DNA of 64,000 nt from NCBI RefSeq assembly GCF_003667825.1, contig NZ_CP033043.1, forward strand, positions 1,857,501 through 1,921,500, read 5' to 3'. This document shows, one piece after another, positions 16,990-24,394 of the stretch (within the stretch, counting starts at the first letter, position 1; each line of letters opens with the position of its first letter). A program made the translations under genes and the position numbers. The notes below the pieces were generated by a model that was not told the DNA's origin, did no database searches, and was given only the letters and a program-made list of their open reading frames with translations. Origin of the DNA: Metabacillus litoralis. Lineage in GTDB: Bacteria; Bacillota; Bacilli; Bacillales; Bacillaceae.

Positions 16990-19043
16990 CAGTCCTCCTC
17001 CTTATAAAAGTTAGCTTTCCATGTTGTTTTTGTAATAAGTTTATCAAAGACCAACATACATGCAGGTAAAAAGAGCACGACCATAATAAACGCAAGTAAT
17101 GCACCTCTTCCTAGCAATAAACCAATCGATGTAACAATTGGGTTTGAAGAGGTAATCCATAAGATAAATCCAACACTGGATAAAATGGAAGCGGAAATTC
17201 CAATGGCAAACATTTTTTCATCAATTGTTTTCATAATTGCTTGTAACGCAGTCATTTCTTTTCGATACTCTTTATAGGCATCAGTTAATAAAATTGCATA
17301 ATCTACTGTTGCCGCGAGCTGTATAATGCTGATTAACAAATAGCCAACGTATACTAATGAAGAATCAGTAAAGTACGGTACTGATAGATTAATCCAAACA
17401 GCCGTTTGAATAGTAAGCAATAGTATTAATGGAATTGAAAGTGATTTAAATGTTACAAACAAAACGAAAGCAACCGTAATAATCGTTAAAAGATTTACCA
17501 ATTGATTATCTTTTTGAACCGTTTTTTTAATATCATACAATGTTACACTTTCTCCAACAGAATAGACTTTATCATAGTATTGATTTGCTGTACTGTGGAC
17601 TTTTTCAATTAACTGAAATGCCTCTTCTCCTTCGTTCTTCGTATTGGTCTGAACAATCATTCGGCTATAATTTTCAGAATAAAATTGCTCTGTAATGGAT
17701 TGATCCAAATACTCCGGCGGAATGGCAGCACCAACTGTATTCACATATGCAAGCACACTAGACACATGCTCGATATTCTCTAGCTCTTGTACTAGCTCAT
17801 CTTCTTTTGTGACATCCCCTTTGGGAACAAGCAAAACGATCGGCGTGCTTTCTCCAAATTGATCTTTTATTTCTTGAAAATCACTTCCAGCTCTTGTTGT
17901 CTCCGGTTGCTCTCCAATGCCATAGATGAAGTTCGTCTGACTTTGTGCTAGAAAAGCGGGAACAATAACTAGTAAAACTAGAATTAAGCTTGGTATTCTT
18001 AGTTTTAGCACAGCATTTCCCTTGTTTTTAAAGCTCGGAAGTAATGGTTTGTGCTGTGTTTTATCGATCCATTTATAAAGCAGTAGTGTTAGTGCAGGAA
18101 GGAAAACCATCACACTAATAAAGCTTAATAGAATCCCTTTTACTAGATTAATTCCTAAATCCGAACCAATTTCAAAATTCATAAACGATAACGCGATAAA
18201 ACCAAAAAATGTGGTCGACGCACTAGCGGTAATTGCCGAGAATGATTTTTTCATCGCAAGCTCCATGGCTTCGTGAGGATCTGCGACCTTTTTCCGATAG
18301 TCTGCAAAACTATGAAGAAGGAAAATGGCATAATCTAGTGATACGGCAAGCTGTAAAATCGGTGCAACTGATTGAGTAACAAAGGAAACTTCTCCAAGGA
18401 AAATGTTTGATCCCATATTAATTAATACAGAAACCCCAATAGCTGTTAAGAATAACAATGGTTCTATCCAGGAATTGGTGGATAAAACTAAAATTAAGAT
18501 GATAATAGGGACTAGTAATGCACCTGCATACATGGATTCGGTACCAGCCATTTTTTGTTGTGTGGCTGTATTAAGTGATTCCCCCGCCATCGCATTTTCT
18601 TTGCCGATAAGCTTATAAATCTCATCTGTGATTGATACTTCGTCACCTTCACGAATGCTGAATGAAAATAACGCTTTATTTTCTTTATAATAGGTTTCTA
18701 CCGTTTCTTCATCAGCCATTTCAAGTGGAGATCTTAAGTCAACGGCATCATCTAACCAGGTAACGTCTGATACACCATCAATCGCTGAAAGTTTCTCTTT
18801 AAAATCTAATGCTTCCTGTATGGTCACATCATGAATCATGACCCGATTCGTCGGAACACTTCCCTCAAATTCCTGCTCCATTATGTTCATCGCGATTGTG
18901 GACTGAGCATCATCCGGTAGGTAATCCTTCATATCGTAATTGACTGAGACTTTTAAGGTAGCTAGTGCACAAATGACTGTAACAATCATAAATGTTATCG
19001 CAACAGTTTTTTTATGTTTAATAATCCATGATGCAATGTTTAT
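16989..19043 (-). CDS. MMPL/RND family transporter, probable ATA start
   Basis: A protein with the MMPL architecture: first span, an extracellular domain (DMKDYLPDDAQSTIAMN onward), five grouped spans with ILQLAVSLDYAIFLLHSFAD, a second extracellular domain, then a second span group with IIQLAATVDYAILLTDAYKEY. The SLDYA and TVDYA blocks are the proton-relay signatures. An internal ATG at 18989 would remove the cytosolic N-terminus and part of the first span and has no ribosome binding site. The frame continues upstream to ATA at 19043, 9 bases after GAGAGGG, giving INIASWIIKHKKTVAI, the normal family opening. The cargo is unknown; the YhgE-like gene is its partner. Confidence 0.85.
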   Translation of the reverse strand: MNIASWIIKHKKTVAITFMIVTVICALATLKVSVNYDMKDYLPDDAQSTIAMNIMEQEFEGSVPTNRVMIHDVTIQEALDFKEKLSAIDGVSDVTWLDDAVDLRSPLEMADEETVETYYKENKALFSFSIREGDEVSITDEIYKLIGKENAMAGESLNTATQQKMAGTESMYAGALLVPIIILILVLSTNSWIEPLLFLTAIGVSVLINMGSNIFLGEVSFVTQSVAPILQLAVSLDYAIFLLHSFADYRKKVADPHEAMELAMKKSFSAITASASTTFFGFIALSFMNFEIGSDLGINLVKGILLSFISVMVFLPALTLLLYKWIDKTQHKPLLPSFKNKGNAVLKLRIPSLILVLLVIVPAFLAQSQTNFIYGIGEQPETTRAGSDFQEIKDQFGESTPIVLLVPKGDVTKEDELVQELENIEHVSSVLAYVNTVGAAIPPEYLDQSITEQFYSENYSRMIVQTNTKNEGEEAFQLIEKVHSTANQYYDKVYSVGESVTLYDIKKTVQKDNQLVNLLTIITVAFVLFVTFKSLSIPLILLLTIQTAVWINLSVPYFTDSSLVYVGYLLISIIQLAATVDYAILLTDAYKEYRKEMTALQAIMKTIDEKMFAIGISASILSSVGFILWITSSNPIVTSIGLLLGRGALLAFIMVVLFLPACMLVFDKLITKTTWKANFYKEED

Positions 19044-19140
19044 TGTATTTCACCCTCTCTTGCGACTTTTTCCTTTACACTCTATCATTATATGGACACG
19101 GTGTTGCCTATTCAACAAACAGTTATTTTAGATCTGTGAT

Positions 19141-19173
19141 TTTTCCAACATATTCATCCATTGTGTTGGAAAA
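19141..19173. promoter_or_regulatory. Likely operator between the TetR gene and the MMPL operon
   Basis: TTTTCCAACA (19141-19150) and TGTTGGAAAA (19164-19173) form a perfect 10-bp inverted repeat with a 13-base spacer, ending 22 bases before the TetR ATG. A related GTGTTG...CAACAA pair lies near 19101-19120. The position fits autorepression and control of the divergent exporter operon. Confidence 0.6.
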
Positions 19174-19194
19174 CGATGAAAAAAGGAGAAATCT

Positions 19195-19755
19195 ATGACA
19201 ACTTCAAAATTAGATCGCCGTAAAAAATATACGCGTATGGTTCTGAAAGAAGGTTTAATCCAACTGTTAAAGGACAAACAGATTTCTTCCATTACTGTTA
19301 AAGAAATCTGTGACGTAGCTGATATAAATCGCTCTACATTTTATGCTCACTATTCCGATCAATTTGACCTTCTTGACAAAATTGAAGAAGAATTGATTGA
19401 AGATATGACAGGGTATTTGAGTCAATACAGCTATGAAGAAGACGACCTAAAGATGATTGAAAAATTGTTGGATTACTTCGCTTCGAAGCAAGAAATTTGC
19501 AAAATACTTTTGAATGAAAAAGTGGACACAACATTTCAAAAAAAGGTCATGACAGTCGCACATCATTTCTTTATTAAAAACTGGAAAGCCAATAATCAAT
19601 TTAATGGATATCCATCTGAATATTTAAGTACGTTCATCATTAGTGGAAGTATATATGTAACCAAAGAATGGTTAAACAGAGGAATGGACAAAACACCCAA
19701 ACAAATGGCTGAAATAATTAACAATCTTATAAAAAATGGCCTTTTCGGGACATAG
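19195..19755 (+). CDS. TetR/AcrR family transcriptional regulator
   Basis: A 186-residue regulator. The N-terminal HTH is clear: KYTRMVLKEGLIQLLKDKQ, then ITVKEICDVADINRSTFYAHYSDQFDLLDKI (about 31-66). The C-terminal half is a helical ligand-binding domain of the type seen in Firmicutes TetR proteins with FFIKNW and TKEWLNRGM blocks. It is divergent from the MMPL exporter operon and shares an intergenic inverted repeat with it, so it is probably its repressor. The last codons (GGG ACA TAG) are part of a dispersed GGGACA hairpin element, so the native C-terminus may have been altered. The ligand is unknown. Confidence 0.9.
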   Translation: MTTSKLDRRKKYTRMVLKEGLIQLLKDKQISSITVKEICDVADINRSTFYAHYSDQFDLLDKIEEELIEDMTGYLSQYSYEEDDLKMIEKLLDYFASKQEICKILLNEKVDTTFQKKVMTVAHHFFIKNWKANNQFNGYPSEYLSTFIISGSIYVTKEWLNRGMDKTPKQMAEIINNLIKNGLFGT

Positions 19756-19773
19756 GGACAGGTTCCTTGTCCC
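19747..19773 (+). repeat. Dispersed GGGACA hairpin element overlapping the TetR stop codon
   Basis: GGGACA (19747-19752) and GGGACA (19755-19760), then TGTCCC (19768-19773). The stop codon TAG (19753-19755) of the TetR gene lies between the two GGGACA copies. Confidence 0.75.
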
Positions 19774-20097
19774 ATATCAAACAAAAAAAACCTCATCTCA
19801 TTTTTTAAAATCCAAATTAAAGCTTTATCCACTATTGTCCAGTTCAAATTATTCGTTTAAGAATAAACTATAGTAATCCTAAGCACCCATGTAAGACCTC
19901 TAAAAGACGCTCTCGATAGAGTGTCTTTTTATGTATTTTTCGAAAAAGCTATAAAGCACTACTTAACGTGACCCCTCCTCCCCTAAGGCTCGCCAGCGGG
20001 CGGTTTTCGTCATTTATCGAAAAATGATGACTACGTCCAAACCAATCATGAAAGTCTTCATATTATAAATTAACCTCAGATAAAGGAGGTGAAAAAT
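19774..20097. other. Intergenic with a terminator and a GC-rich hairpin
   Basis: No gene supported. AAAGACGCTCT-CGAT-AGAGTGTCTTT at about 19902-19931 is a good terminator. A GC-rich patch near 19988-20010 (CGCC-AGCG-GGCG followed by TTTTCG) is a second weak hairpin. Confidence 0.5.
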
Positions 20098-20199
20098 ATG
20101 TCAGGTGGATATGGTTCTGGTGCAGGTTTTGCGCTAATCGTAGTACTATTCATTCTTTTAATTATCGTTGGTGCTGCTTATGTTGGCGGTGGTTACTAA
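20098..20199 (+). CDS. YjcZ-family sporulation peptide
   Basis: A 33-residue peptide, [12 protein letters not shown] then the hydrophobic [17 protein letters not shown] and GGGY at the end, behind AAAGGAGGTG. The Gly/Tyr-rich ends around a single membrane span with the conserved [14 protein letters not shown] core are typical of the YjcZ/YmzD family of small Bacillus sporulation proteins. A paralogue with the same core lies at 62060-62188. It is followed by a terminator at 20221-20251. The molecular role of the family is unclear to me. Confidence 0.85.
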   Translation: MSGGYGSGAGFALIVVLFILLIIVGAAYVGGGY

Positions 20200-20220
20200 T
20201 TTAAAAAAGTAATTCAAAAT

Positions 20221-20251
20221 TAAAGCAGGCTACAGCGTAGTCTGCTTTTTG
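20221..20251 (+). terminator. Terminator of the YjcZ-like gene
   Basis: AAAGCAGGCTAC-AGC-GTAGTCTGCTTTTT, a 10-bp stem with one wobble and a T-run. Confidence 0.8.
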
Positions 20252-20293
20252 AAAAATAAGGATATTGATCATCACATTACTTATTTCCACAAA

Positions 20294-20324
20294 AAAAGCG
20301 AACAACAATCTACTGTTGTTCGCT
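20294..20324 (-). terminator. Terminator of the MetE-like gene
   Basis: On the minus strand GCGAACAACA-GTAGAT-TGTTGTTCGC is followed by TTTTTTT, 9 bases after the stop codon. Confidence 0.85.
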
Positions 20325-20332
20325 TACCATCC

Positions 20333-21436
20333 TTATCCCCAGATCTCTTTTGAAACATCAACAATGTATTTTAGCTTCTCCCACTGCTCTTCTTCGGTTA
20401 AGATGTTTCCATGATGTGTTGAAGCAAACCCACATTGTGGACTAATGCATAACTGCTCTAATGGTACATATTTTGTTGCTTCTTCGACACGAGCTTTAAT
20501 ATTTTCCTTATCTTCTAATTGTCCATGTTTTGATGTGAAAACCCCAAGAACAACTCTTGGACCATCGTTTGGTATATAATCTAATGGCCCGAAGTCACCA
20601 GAGCGATCATCATCATACTCTAAGAAAAATCCGTTCACTTTTTCTTTTGCGAATAATGTTGGTGCAATTTTAGCATAGCTACCTTCAAATGCCCATTTAG
20701 AACGGTAGTTACCACGGCAAAGGTGAGTAGTAATCGTTAAATCTTCTGGCTTATCTTCAAGAACGCCATTTACAACACGTAAAGCTAAGTCAATTAATTG
20801 TTCACGCGAAAAACCACTATCATTAAACGGAATTTCCGGTGCATTAAGTCCAGCAATATATACATCGTCTAATTGTAAGTAGCGGCAACCAGCATCATAA
20901 AATGCTTTAATTGCATCCTTATATGTTTGAATAACATCATTCGTATATTCTTCAATATCTGGATAAAATTCCAGGTTGCGGATCCCTGCATTAAATAATT
21001 GATTCGGGCTAGGAATCGTTTGCTTAGCAACCGCACGATCTCCGACAATTTCTTTAAACTCGATAAAGTCTTTAATATGTGGATGGTCAGGGTTAAATGA
21101 AATTTTTCCGATAACACGAACATCGTATCTCTCAGTTTCCTCACCTTTGAACGCAAACCCACTTTCAGGAACATATCCCTCTACACCATTTAGATGCTCT
21201 AGAAAATCGGTGTGCCAAAATCTACGACGAAACTCTCCATCGGTCACAGCTTGTAAACCAACTTCGATTTGCTTATCAACAATTTTTATAATTTCTTCCG
21301 TTTCAATTTCGTGTAGTTGCAGAGACGTTAAATTCCCCTTTTGGAAATCCTTTCTTGCTTGATGAATTCTTTCTGGACGTAATAAACTTCCAACGTGGTC
21401 GGCTCTAAAAGGCGCTTTTACTAGTGTTTTTGTCAT
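20333..21436 (-). CDS. MetE-like (YxjG/YxjH-type) methionine synthase family protein
   Basis: A 367-residue protein equal to the C-terminal catalytic half of cobalamin-independent methionine synthase. Visible family blocks are RADHVGSLLRPE near the start, AVTDGEFRRRFW, YLQLDDVYIA (about 185), the zinc-ligand segment THLCRGNY (His and Cys, about 239) and CISPQCGFAST near the end with the last Cys ligand. B. subtilis YxjG/YxjH are the close counterparts; they are thought to remethylate homocysteine or a related thiol. A SAM-I riboswitch and terminator upstream show that it belongs to the methionine regulon. The methyl donor cannot be told from sequence. Confidence 0.92.
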   Translation of the reverse strand: MTKTLVKAPFRADHVGSLLRPERIHQARKDFQKGNLTSLQLHEIETEEIIKIVDKQIEVGLQAVTDGEFRRRFWHTDFLEHLNGVEGYVPESGFAFKGEETERYDVRVIGKISFNPDHPHIKDFIEFKEIVGDRAVAKQTIPSPNQLFNAGIRNLEFYPDIEEYTNDVIQTYKDAIKAFYDAGCRYLQLDDVYIAGLNAPEIPFNDSGFSREQLIDLALRVVNGVLEDKPEDLTITTHLCRGNYRSKWAFEGSYAKIAPTLFAKEKVNGFFLEYDDDRSGDFGPLDYIPNDGPRVVLGVFTSKHGQLEDKENIKARVEEATKYVPLEQLCISPQCGFASTHHGNILTEEEQWEKLKYIVDVSKEIWG

Positions 21437-21506
21437 ATAAATCTCTCTCCTAACTTTGGGTAATTGAAATTAAGGGCTATAGATGTAATCCCTAGTGAAA
21501 AAAGGA

Positions 21507-21651
21507 TCAGGTCAGCAAAATGTAATTATAAAATCACCAGGGTAAAAATATGTAGGCTTGTTTTTCCTATAGACTTTACTATACTTTTAAAACAAAAACC
21601 CCTCTTCCAAAAGAAAGAGGGGGTTAGTTATTTATAAATATGACCTGATCC
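21507..21651. repeat. Inverted pair of GGATCAGGTCA repeats around the riboswitch terminator
   Basis: GGATCAGGTCA at about 21507-21517 and its reverse complement TGACCTGATCC at about 21641-21651 are separated by about 123 bases. On the minus strand the distal copy is followed by TTTTTT. The pair encloses the riboswitch terminator. Confidence 0.6.
21593..21626 (-). terminator. Riboswitch-linked terminator
   Basis: AACCCCCTCTTTC and GAAGAGGGGTT form a strong stem followed by TTTTTG on the minus strand, between the SAM aptamer and the MetE-like gene. Confidence 0.85.
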
Positions 21652-21751
21652 TCTTATCTCAAGCATGATTGCTCTGGAATTGGCACAGTACTATAACAGT
21701 CCGCTGCCGAGGCTTCAAAGGGCCAGTCCCTCCACCTCTCTTGATAAGAAA
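21652..21751 (-). ncRNA. SAM-I (S-box) riboswitch aptamer
   Basis: On the minus strand the hallmark S-box run is present: CTTATCAAGAGAGGTGGAGG, then GACTGGCCC, GAAGCC-CGGCA, GCCAATTCC and a closing GAGATAAGAG that pairs with the 5' end. The aptamer binds S-adenosylmethionine; with SAM bound, the downstream terminator at 21593-21626 forms and the MetE-like gene is off. Confidence 0.93.
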
Positions 21752-21876
21752 TTTTTGAAAATATTAAATTGTTTTATTACTATACAATTAAACTATGAAA
21801 GCTGTCAACACTTATAGAGAATTTTACCAATCAAAGGAAAGGTTTCTAGTTAAAATACCGGACAAGTACCTGTGCT

Positions 21877-23055
21877 TTATCCCCTTTCTTTTATTTTATT
21901 TAAGATAATAATAGCGGCTTTTTTAGCTCCTCCTGCATTCCGAAAGGTCTCTGAAATTTTTTGTGCATTTTCTGAGTATATTTCATTTTTTATTATGCCA
22001 TCTACAGCTTTTTCCAAAAAGCTCGGTTTGCTTCTTCTTAGTTTAATCCCAGCTCCAAGTTCTACAACTCGATTTGCTACGACCCTTTGTTCACTATGCA
22101 ACGGAAATAACACCATTGGAACTCCAAAGTACAAACTTTCATTTACACTATTCATTCCACAATGTGTAATAAATGCATCTGCTTGCTTTAAAACGGAAAT
22201 TTGATCGACATGGTTTTTCACAATAATATTGTCCGGAAGATTGCCAAGAGAAGCAATCTCTGTTTTTTCACCAACAGACATTAATACTTTGTATGGACCA
22301 TTCGCAAAAGCACTTATACAATTTTGGTAAAAATGTTTATTGTGATTAAGTACAGTTCCTAATGAAACGTAAATAAGTTTGTTATGATTCACTTCATTCG
22401 ATGCTGCTGTTTGCCGAATTGAAGGACCAACGAATGTATATTTGTCGGAAAAGGTTTCAGCCATCGGTTGAAATTCTTTTGATGTATACACAATTGTATC
22501 TGTGTCATTATCATTTTGAACGATGGAGATAAAACTATTTACTTCATATCCGTGTGAACGGAGCAATTCCATTTTCTTGTTTATTCTCGGCATTCCCGTT
22601 ATCATACGTACGATTTCTTGTAAACTACGTTTCATTAATTTTGCTGTATGATTATTAAAAGCAAAAGTTGTTGTTGAACAGATATAAGGAATTTCCAATT
22701 TCATTGCAATTAATTTTCCCCAAAAACATAAAGAATCAGAAACAATGCAATCAGGCTGGTATTCTCTTAATTCTTGACACACCTTCTCATCCAAAGCAAT
22801 TGTTGTATCTACAATCATTTCTATTAAAGCAGCAAAATCTTTTCCCACTTTGCGATTTAATTCTTCTTGGGATATCGGGGGTAAGAATTTATCACATGAA
22901 ATAAACCGAGCACCAGCGCTTTCTATTTTTTCTTGAAATTCTAAAAATGAATAATACCACACTTCATGACCTTGGCTTACTAACTCTGCTACTACAGGAA
23001 TTGTTGGGTTTGTATGTCCGTGTGCTGGAATCGAAAAGAAAACAATTTTTCTCAT
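21877..23055 (-). CDS. MGT/YjiC-family UDP-glycosyltransferase
   Basis: A 392-residue GT-B fold glycosyltransferase of the macrolide glycosyltransferase family. The N-terminal acceptor domain opens with IVFFSIPAHGHTNPTIPVV, including the catalytic His. The C-terminal donor domain has the UDP-sugar signature HVDQISVLKQADAFITHCGM followed by NSVNESLYFGVPMV (about 290-325). Relatives such as YjiC, YojK and YdhE glucosylate flavonoids, macrolides and other small acceptors. Its ATG overlaps the stop of the XRE-AbrB regulator gene by 4 bases (ATGA), so the regulator and enzyme are translationally coupled. The natural acceptor is unknown. Confidence 0.92.
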   Translation of the reverse strand: MRKIVFFSIPAHGHTNPTIPVVAELVSQGHEVWYYSFLEFQEKIESAGARFISCDKFLPPISQEELNRKVGKDFAALIEMIVDTTIALDEKVCQELREYQPDCIVSDSLCFWGKLIAMKLEIPYICSTTTFAFNNHTAKLMKRSLQEIVRMITGMPRINKKMELLRSHGYEVNSFISIVQNDNDTDTIVYTSKEFQPMAETFSDKYTFVGPSIRQTAASNEVNHNKLIYVSLGTVLNHNKHFYQNCISAFANGPYKVLMSVGEKTEIASLGNLPDNIIVKNHVDQISVLKQADAFITHCGMNSVNESLYFGVPMVLFPLHSEQRVVANRVVELGAGIKLRRSKPSFLEKAVDGIIKNEIYSENAQKISETFRNAGGAKKAAIIILNKIKERG

Positions 23056-23492
23056 TCTATTTCCTCTTCTGTTACGTCTTCCCTACGAATCATTTCTGCA
23101 AATTCCAGAAAAGCATCACTTTTTAAGACGGCAATACCTTTTGTCACATCTTCCCCTAATACAACCAGTTTATCGCCTGATTTTATTTGATACATCTCCC
23201 TCGCTTGCTTCGGTATAACAATCTGGCCTCGTTCTCCTACCTTTACAACACCAAAAAATTGTTTCCCCTTTGGAGCAAGTTGTTCAACCTCTTCCTCCTC
23301 CAGTTCACCAGATAATTGATCTAAAGTAACTTGAAAGATTTCAGCTAACATTTTACTTTTATAAATATCAGGGAGTGCCTCCTCATTTTCCCACTTTGCT
23401 ACAGTTTGACGAGAAACATTTAATCTCTCAGCTAATAGTTCCTGACTCATTTTATTCTTTTTACGCAAAATACGAATATTCATACCAATCAT
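23052..23492 (-). CDS. XRE-type HTH plus SpoVT-AbrB domain regulator
   Basis: A 146-residue two-domain regulator. Residues 4-60 are an XRE/Cro helix-turn-helix (IRILRKKNKMSQELLAERLN, VSRQTVAKWENEEALPD). An acidic linker (ELEEEEVEQL) follows. Residues about 78-125 form a SpoVT/AbrB swapped-hairpin domain (VVKVGERGQIVIPKQAREMY, KSGDKLVVLGED). The two DNA-binding modules are normally separate proteins. The gene overlaps the glycosyltransferase gene by 4 bases and probably regulates its own operon. The target and signal are unknown. Confidence 0.88.
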   Translation of the reverse strand: MIGMNIRILRKKNKMSQELLAERLNVSRQTVAKWENEEALPDIYKSKMLAEIFQVTLDQLSGELEEEEVEQLAPKGKQFFGVVKVGERGQIVIPKQAREMYQIKSGDKLVVLGEDVTKGIAVLKSDAFLEFAEMIRREDVTEEEIE

Positions 23493-23650
23493 ACTTTCAA
23501 CTCCTTATATGTATTACTATATCTATGTCCTATTGGGAAGTCTATCAAGTTTCCCATACATTTCATGTTAAAAATTGTGGCGAAAGGTTTGATTAAAGAA
23601 ATTAACGATATGACCAACAATAATTGCTCTAAACAGTGATTTGTATAAAA

Positions 23651-23689
23651 AACAAACTAAGGGACAGTGAACCTGTCCCTTAGTTTGTT
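23651..23689. repeat. Perfect 17-bp palindrome with GGGACAG core
   Basis: AACAAACTAAGGGACAG (23651-23667), loop TGAAC, then its exact reverse complement CTGTCCCTTAGTTTGTT (23673-23689). The inner part is the GGGACAG...CTGTCCC element seen elsewhere, here extended by a further 10 perfect base pairs. It lies between divergent genes. Confidence 0.85.
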
Positions 23690-23716
23690 AAGTTTTTGTC
23701 ATTTAGATTGTTTTTC

Positions 23717-23723
23717 TGTCGAA
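23717..23723. promoter_or_regulatory. Possible Spo0A box (TGTCGAA)
   Basis: TGTCGAA matches the core of the 0A box. It stands 71 bases before the Spo0E-like ATG, a position compatible with Spo0A control. A 7-base match alone is weak. Confidence 0.35.
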
Positions 23724-23794
23724 ACACTTTCATTTAAAGACAAATTTTTGCATAATATTCCTTGTGTCTATTTTATTTTCGGAGGATAAGAACG

Positions 23795-23971
23795 ATGGCT
23801 AAGGAAACCAAGCAACTGATGATGTGCATTAATGGTCTTAAATCTGATTTATTTCAAATTGCGGAAAATACCGGTCTAGATAGTCGGTATACGTTGGAAT
23901 GTAGTATTCAATTGGATGAACTAATTAAGCGATATCATCAGGAAAATGAAAAAAACAATACTATTGAATGA
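23795..23971 (+). CDS. Spo0E family aspartyl-phosphate phosphatase
   Basis: A 58-residue protein starting at ATG 23795 behind CGGAGG. It has two short helices joined by a turn: INGLKSDLFQIAENTGLDS and then the Spo0E signature S-I-Q-L-D-E-L-I-K-R-Y (family SQxLDxxIxxY). Spo0E-family proteins dephosphorylate Spo0A-P and delay sporulation; length and spacing agree. An earlier in-frame TTG at 23762 lacks a ribosome binding site. A possible 0A box upstream would give feedback by Spo0A. Which Spo0E paralogue it corresponds to is not clear. Confidence 0.8.
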   Translation: MAKETKQLMMCINGLKSDLFQIAENTGLDSRYTLECSIQLDELIKRYHQENEKNNTIE

Positions 23972-24048
23972 CTCAAAAATTCATTTAACCAAACCTCATA
24001 GAAGGATTTATTAATGATATATAATCCAACTTACATAAACTTAAAGTC

Positions 24049-24075
24049 TTATAAAAAAAGAACCACCTGATAGGT
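24049..24075 (-). terminator. Terminator of a small gene
   Basis: On the minus strand CTACCT-ATC-AGGTGG followed by TTCTTTTTTT, just after the stop of the 47-residue gene. Confidence 0.65.
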
Positions 24076-24079
24076 AGCT

Positions 24080-24223
24080 TTAAAGTCTAATAATTTCTTT
24101 TTCATACACTAATTCAACTAAATACTTTTCATCGATTTTCATAATTTCAAGTTGTCCATTTTGATAATCATGCAATACTGTGTAAAGACAACCGTTATAC
24201 ATTACTTTATCATTTACAAACAT
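24080..24223 (-). CDS. Small unrecognised protein, 47 residues
   Basis: A 47-residue soluble protein starting behind GAGAGGT with its own terminator. The sequence (FVNDKVMYNGCLYTVLHDYQ, then LEIMKIDEKYLVELVYEKEI) looks like a small beta-rich, SH3-like fold with alternating hydrophobic residues. I do not recognise the family. It stands between the Spo0E-like gene (divergent side) and a small membrane gene in the same direction, with about 170 bases between them, so it is probably transcribed alone. Confidence 0.6.
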   Translation of the reverse strand: MFVNDKVMYNGCLYTVLHDYQNGQLEIMKIDEKYLVELVYEKEIIRL

Positions 24224-24375
24224 TAGAATTACCTCTCACTTTAAAGATCATTTTCTAACATATGATAACGAATGAATATTAATTAATGACAGTAAACTTA
24301 TTACAAATCGGTAAATTTAATGTAAATTTCCTATCTGGTTCATTTATTAAGAATATATTTTTGCCAAAAAAAATT

Positions 24376-24393
24376 GGGACAGTATACTGTCCC
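24376..24393 (-). repeat. GGGACAG palindrome acting as a terminator
   Basis: GGGACAGTATACTGTCCC is a perfect 18-bp palindrome one base after the stop of the minus-strand small gene; on that strand it is followed by AATTTTTTTT, so it is a good terminator built from the GGGACAG element. Confidence 0.85.
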
Positions 24394-24394
24394 T

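Noticed and set aside
19596..19847. Minus-strand frame of 83 residues over the end of the TetR gene
   Set aside because: It is the complement of the TetR gene, without a ribosome binding site and without family features.
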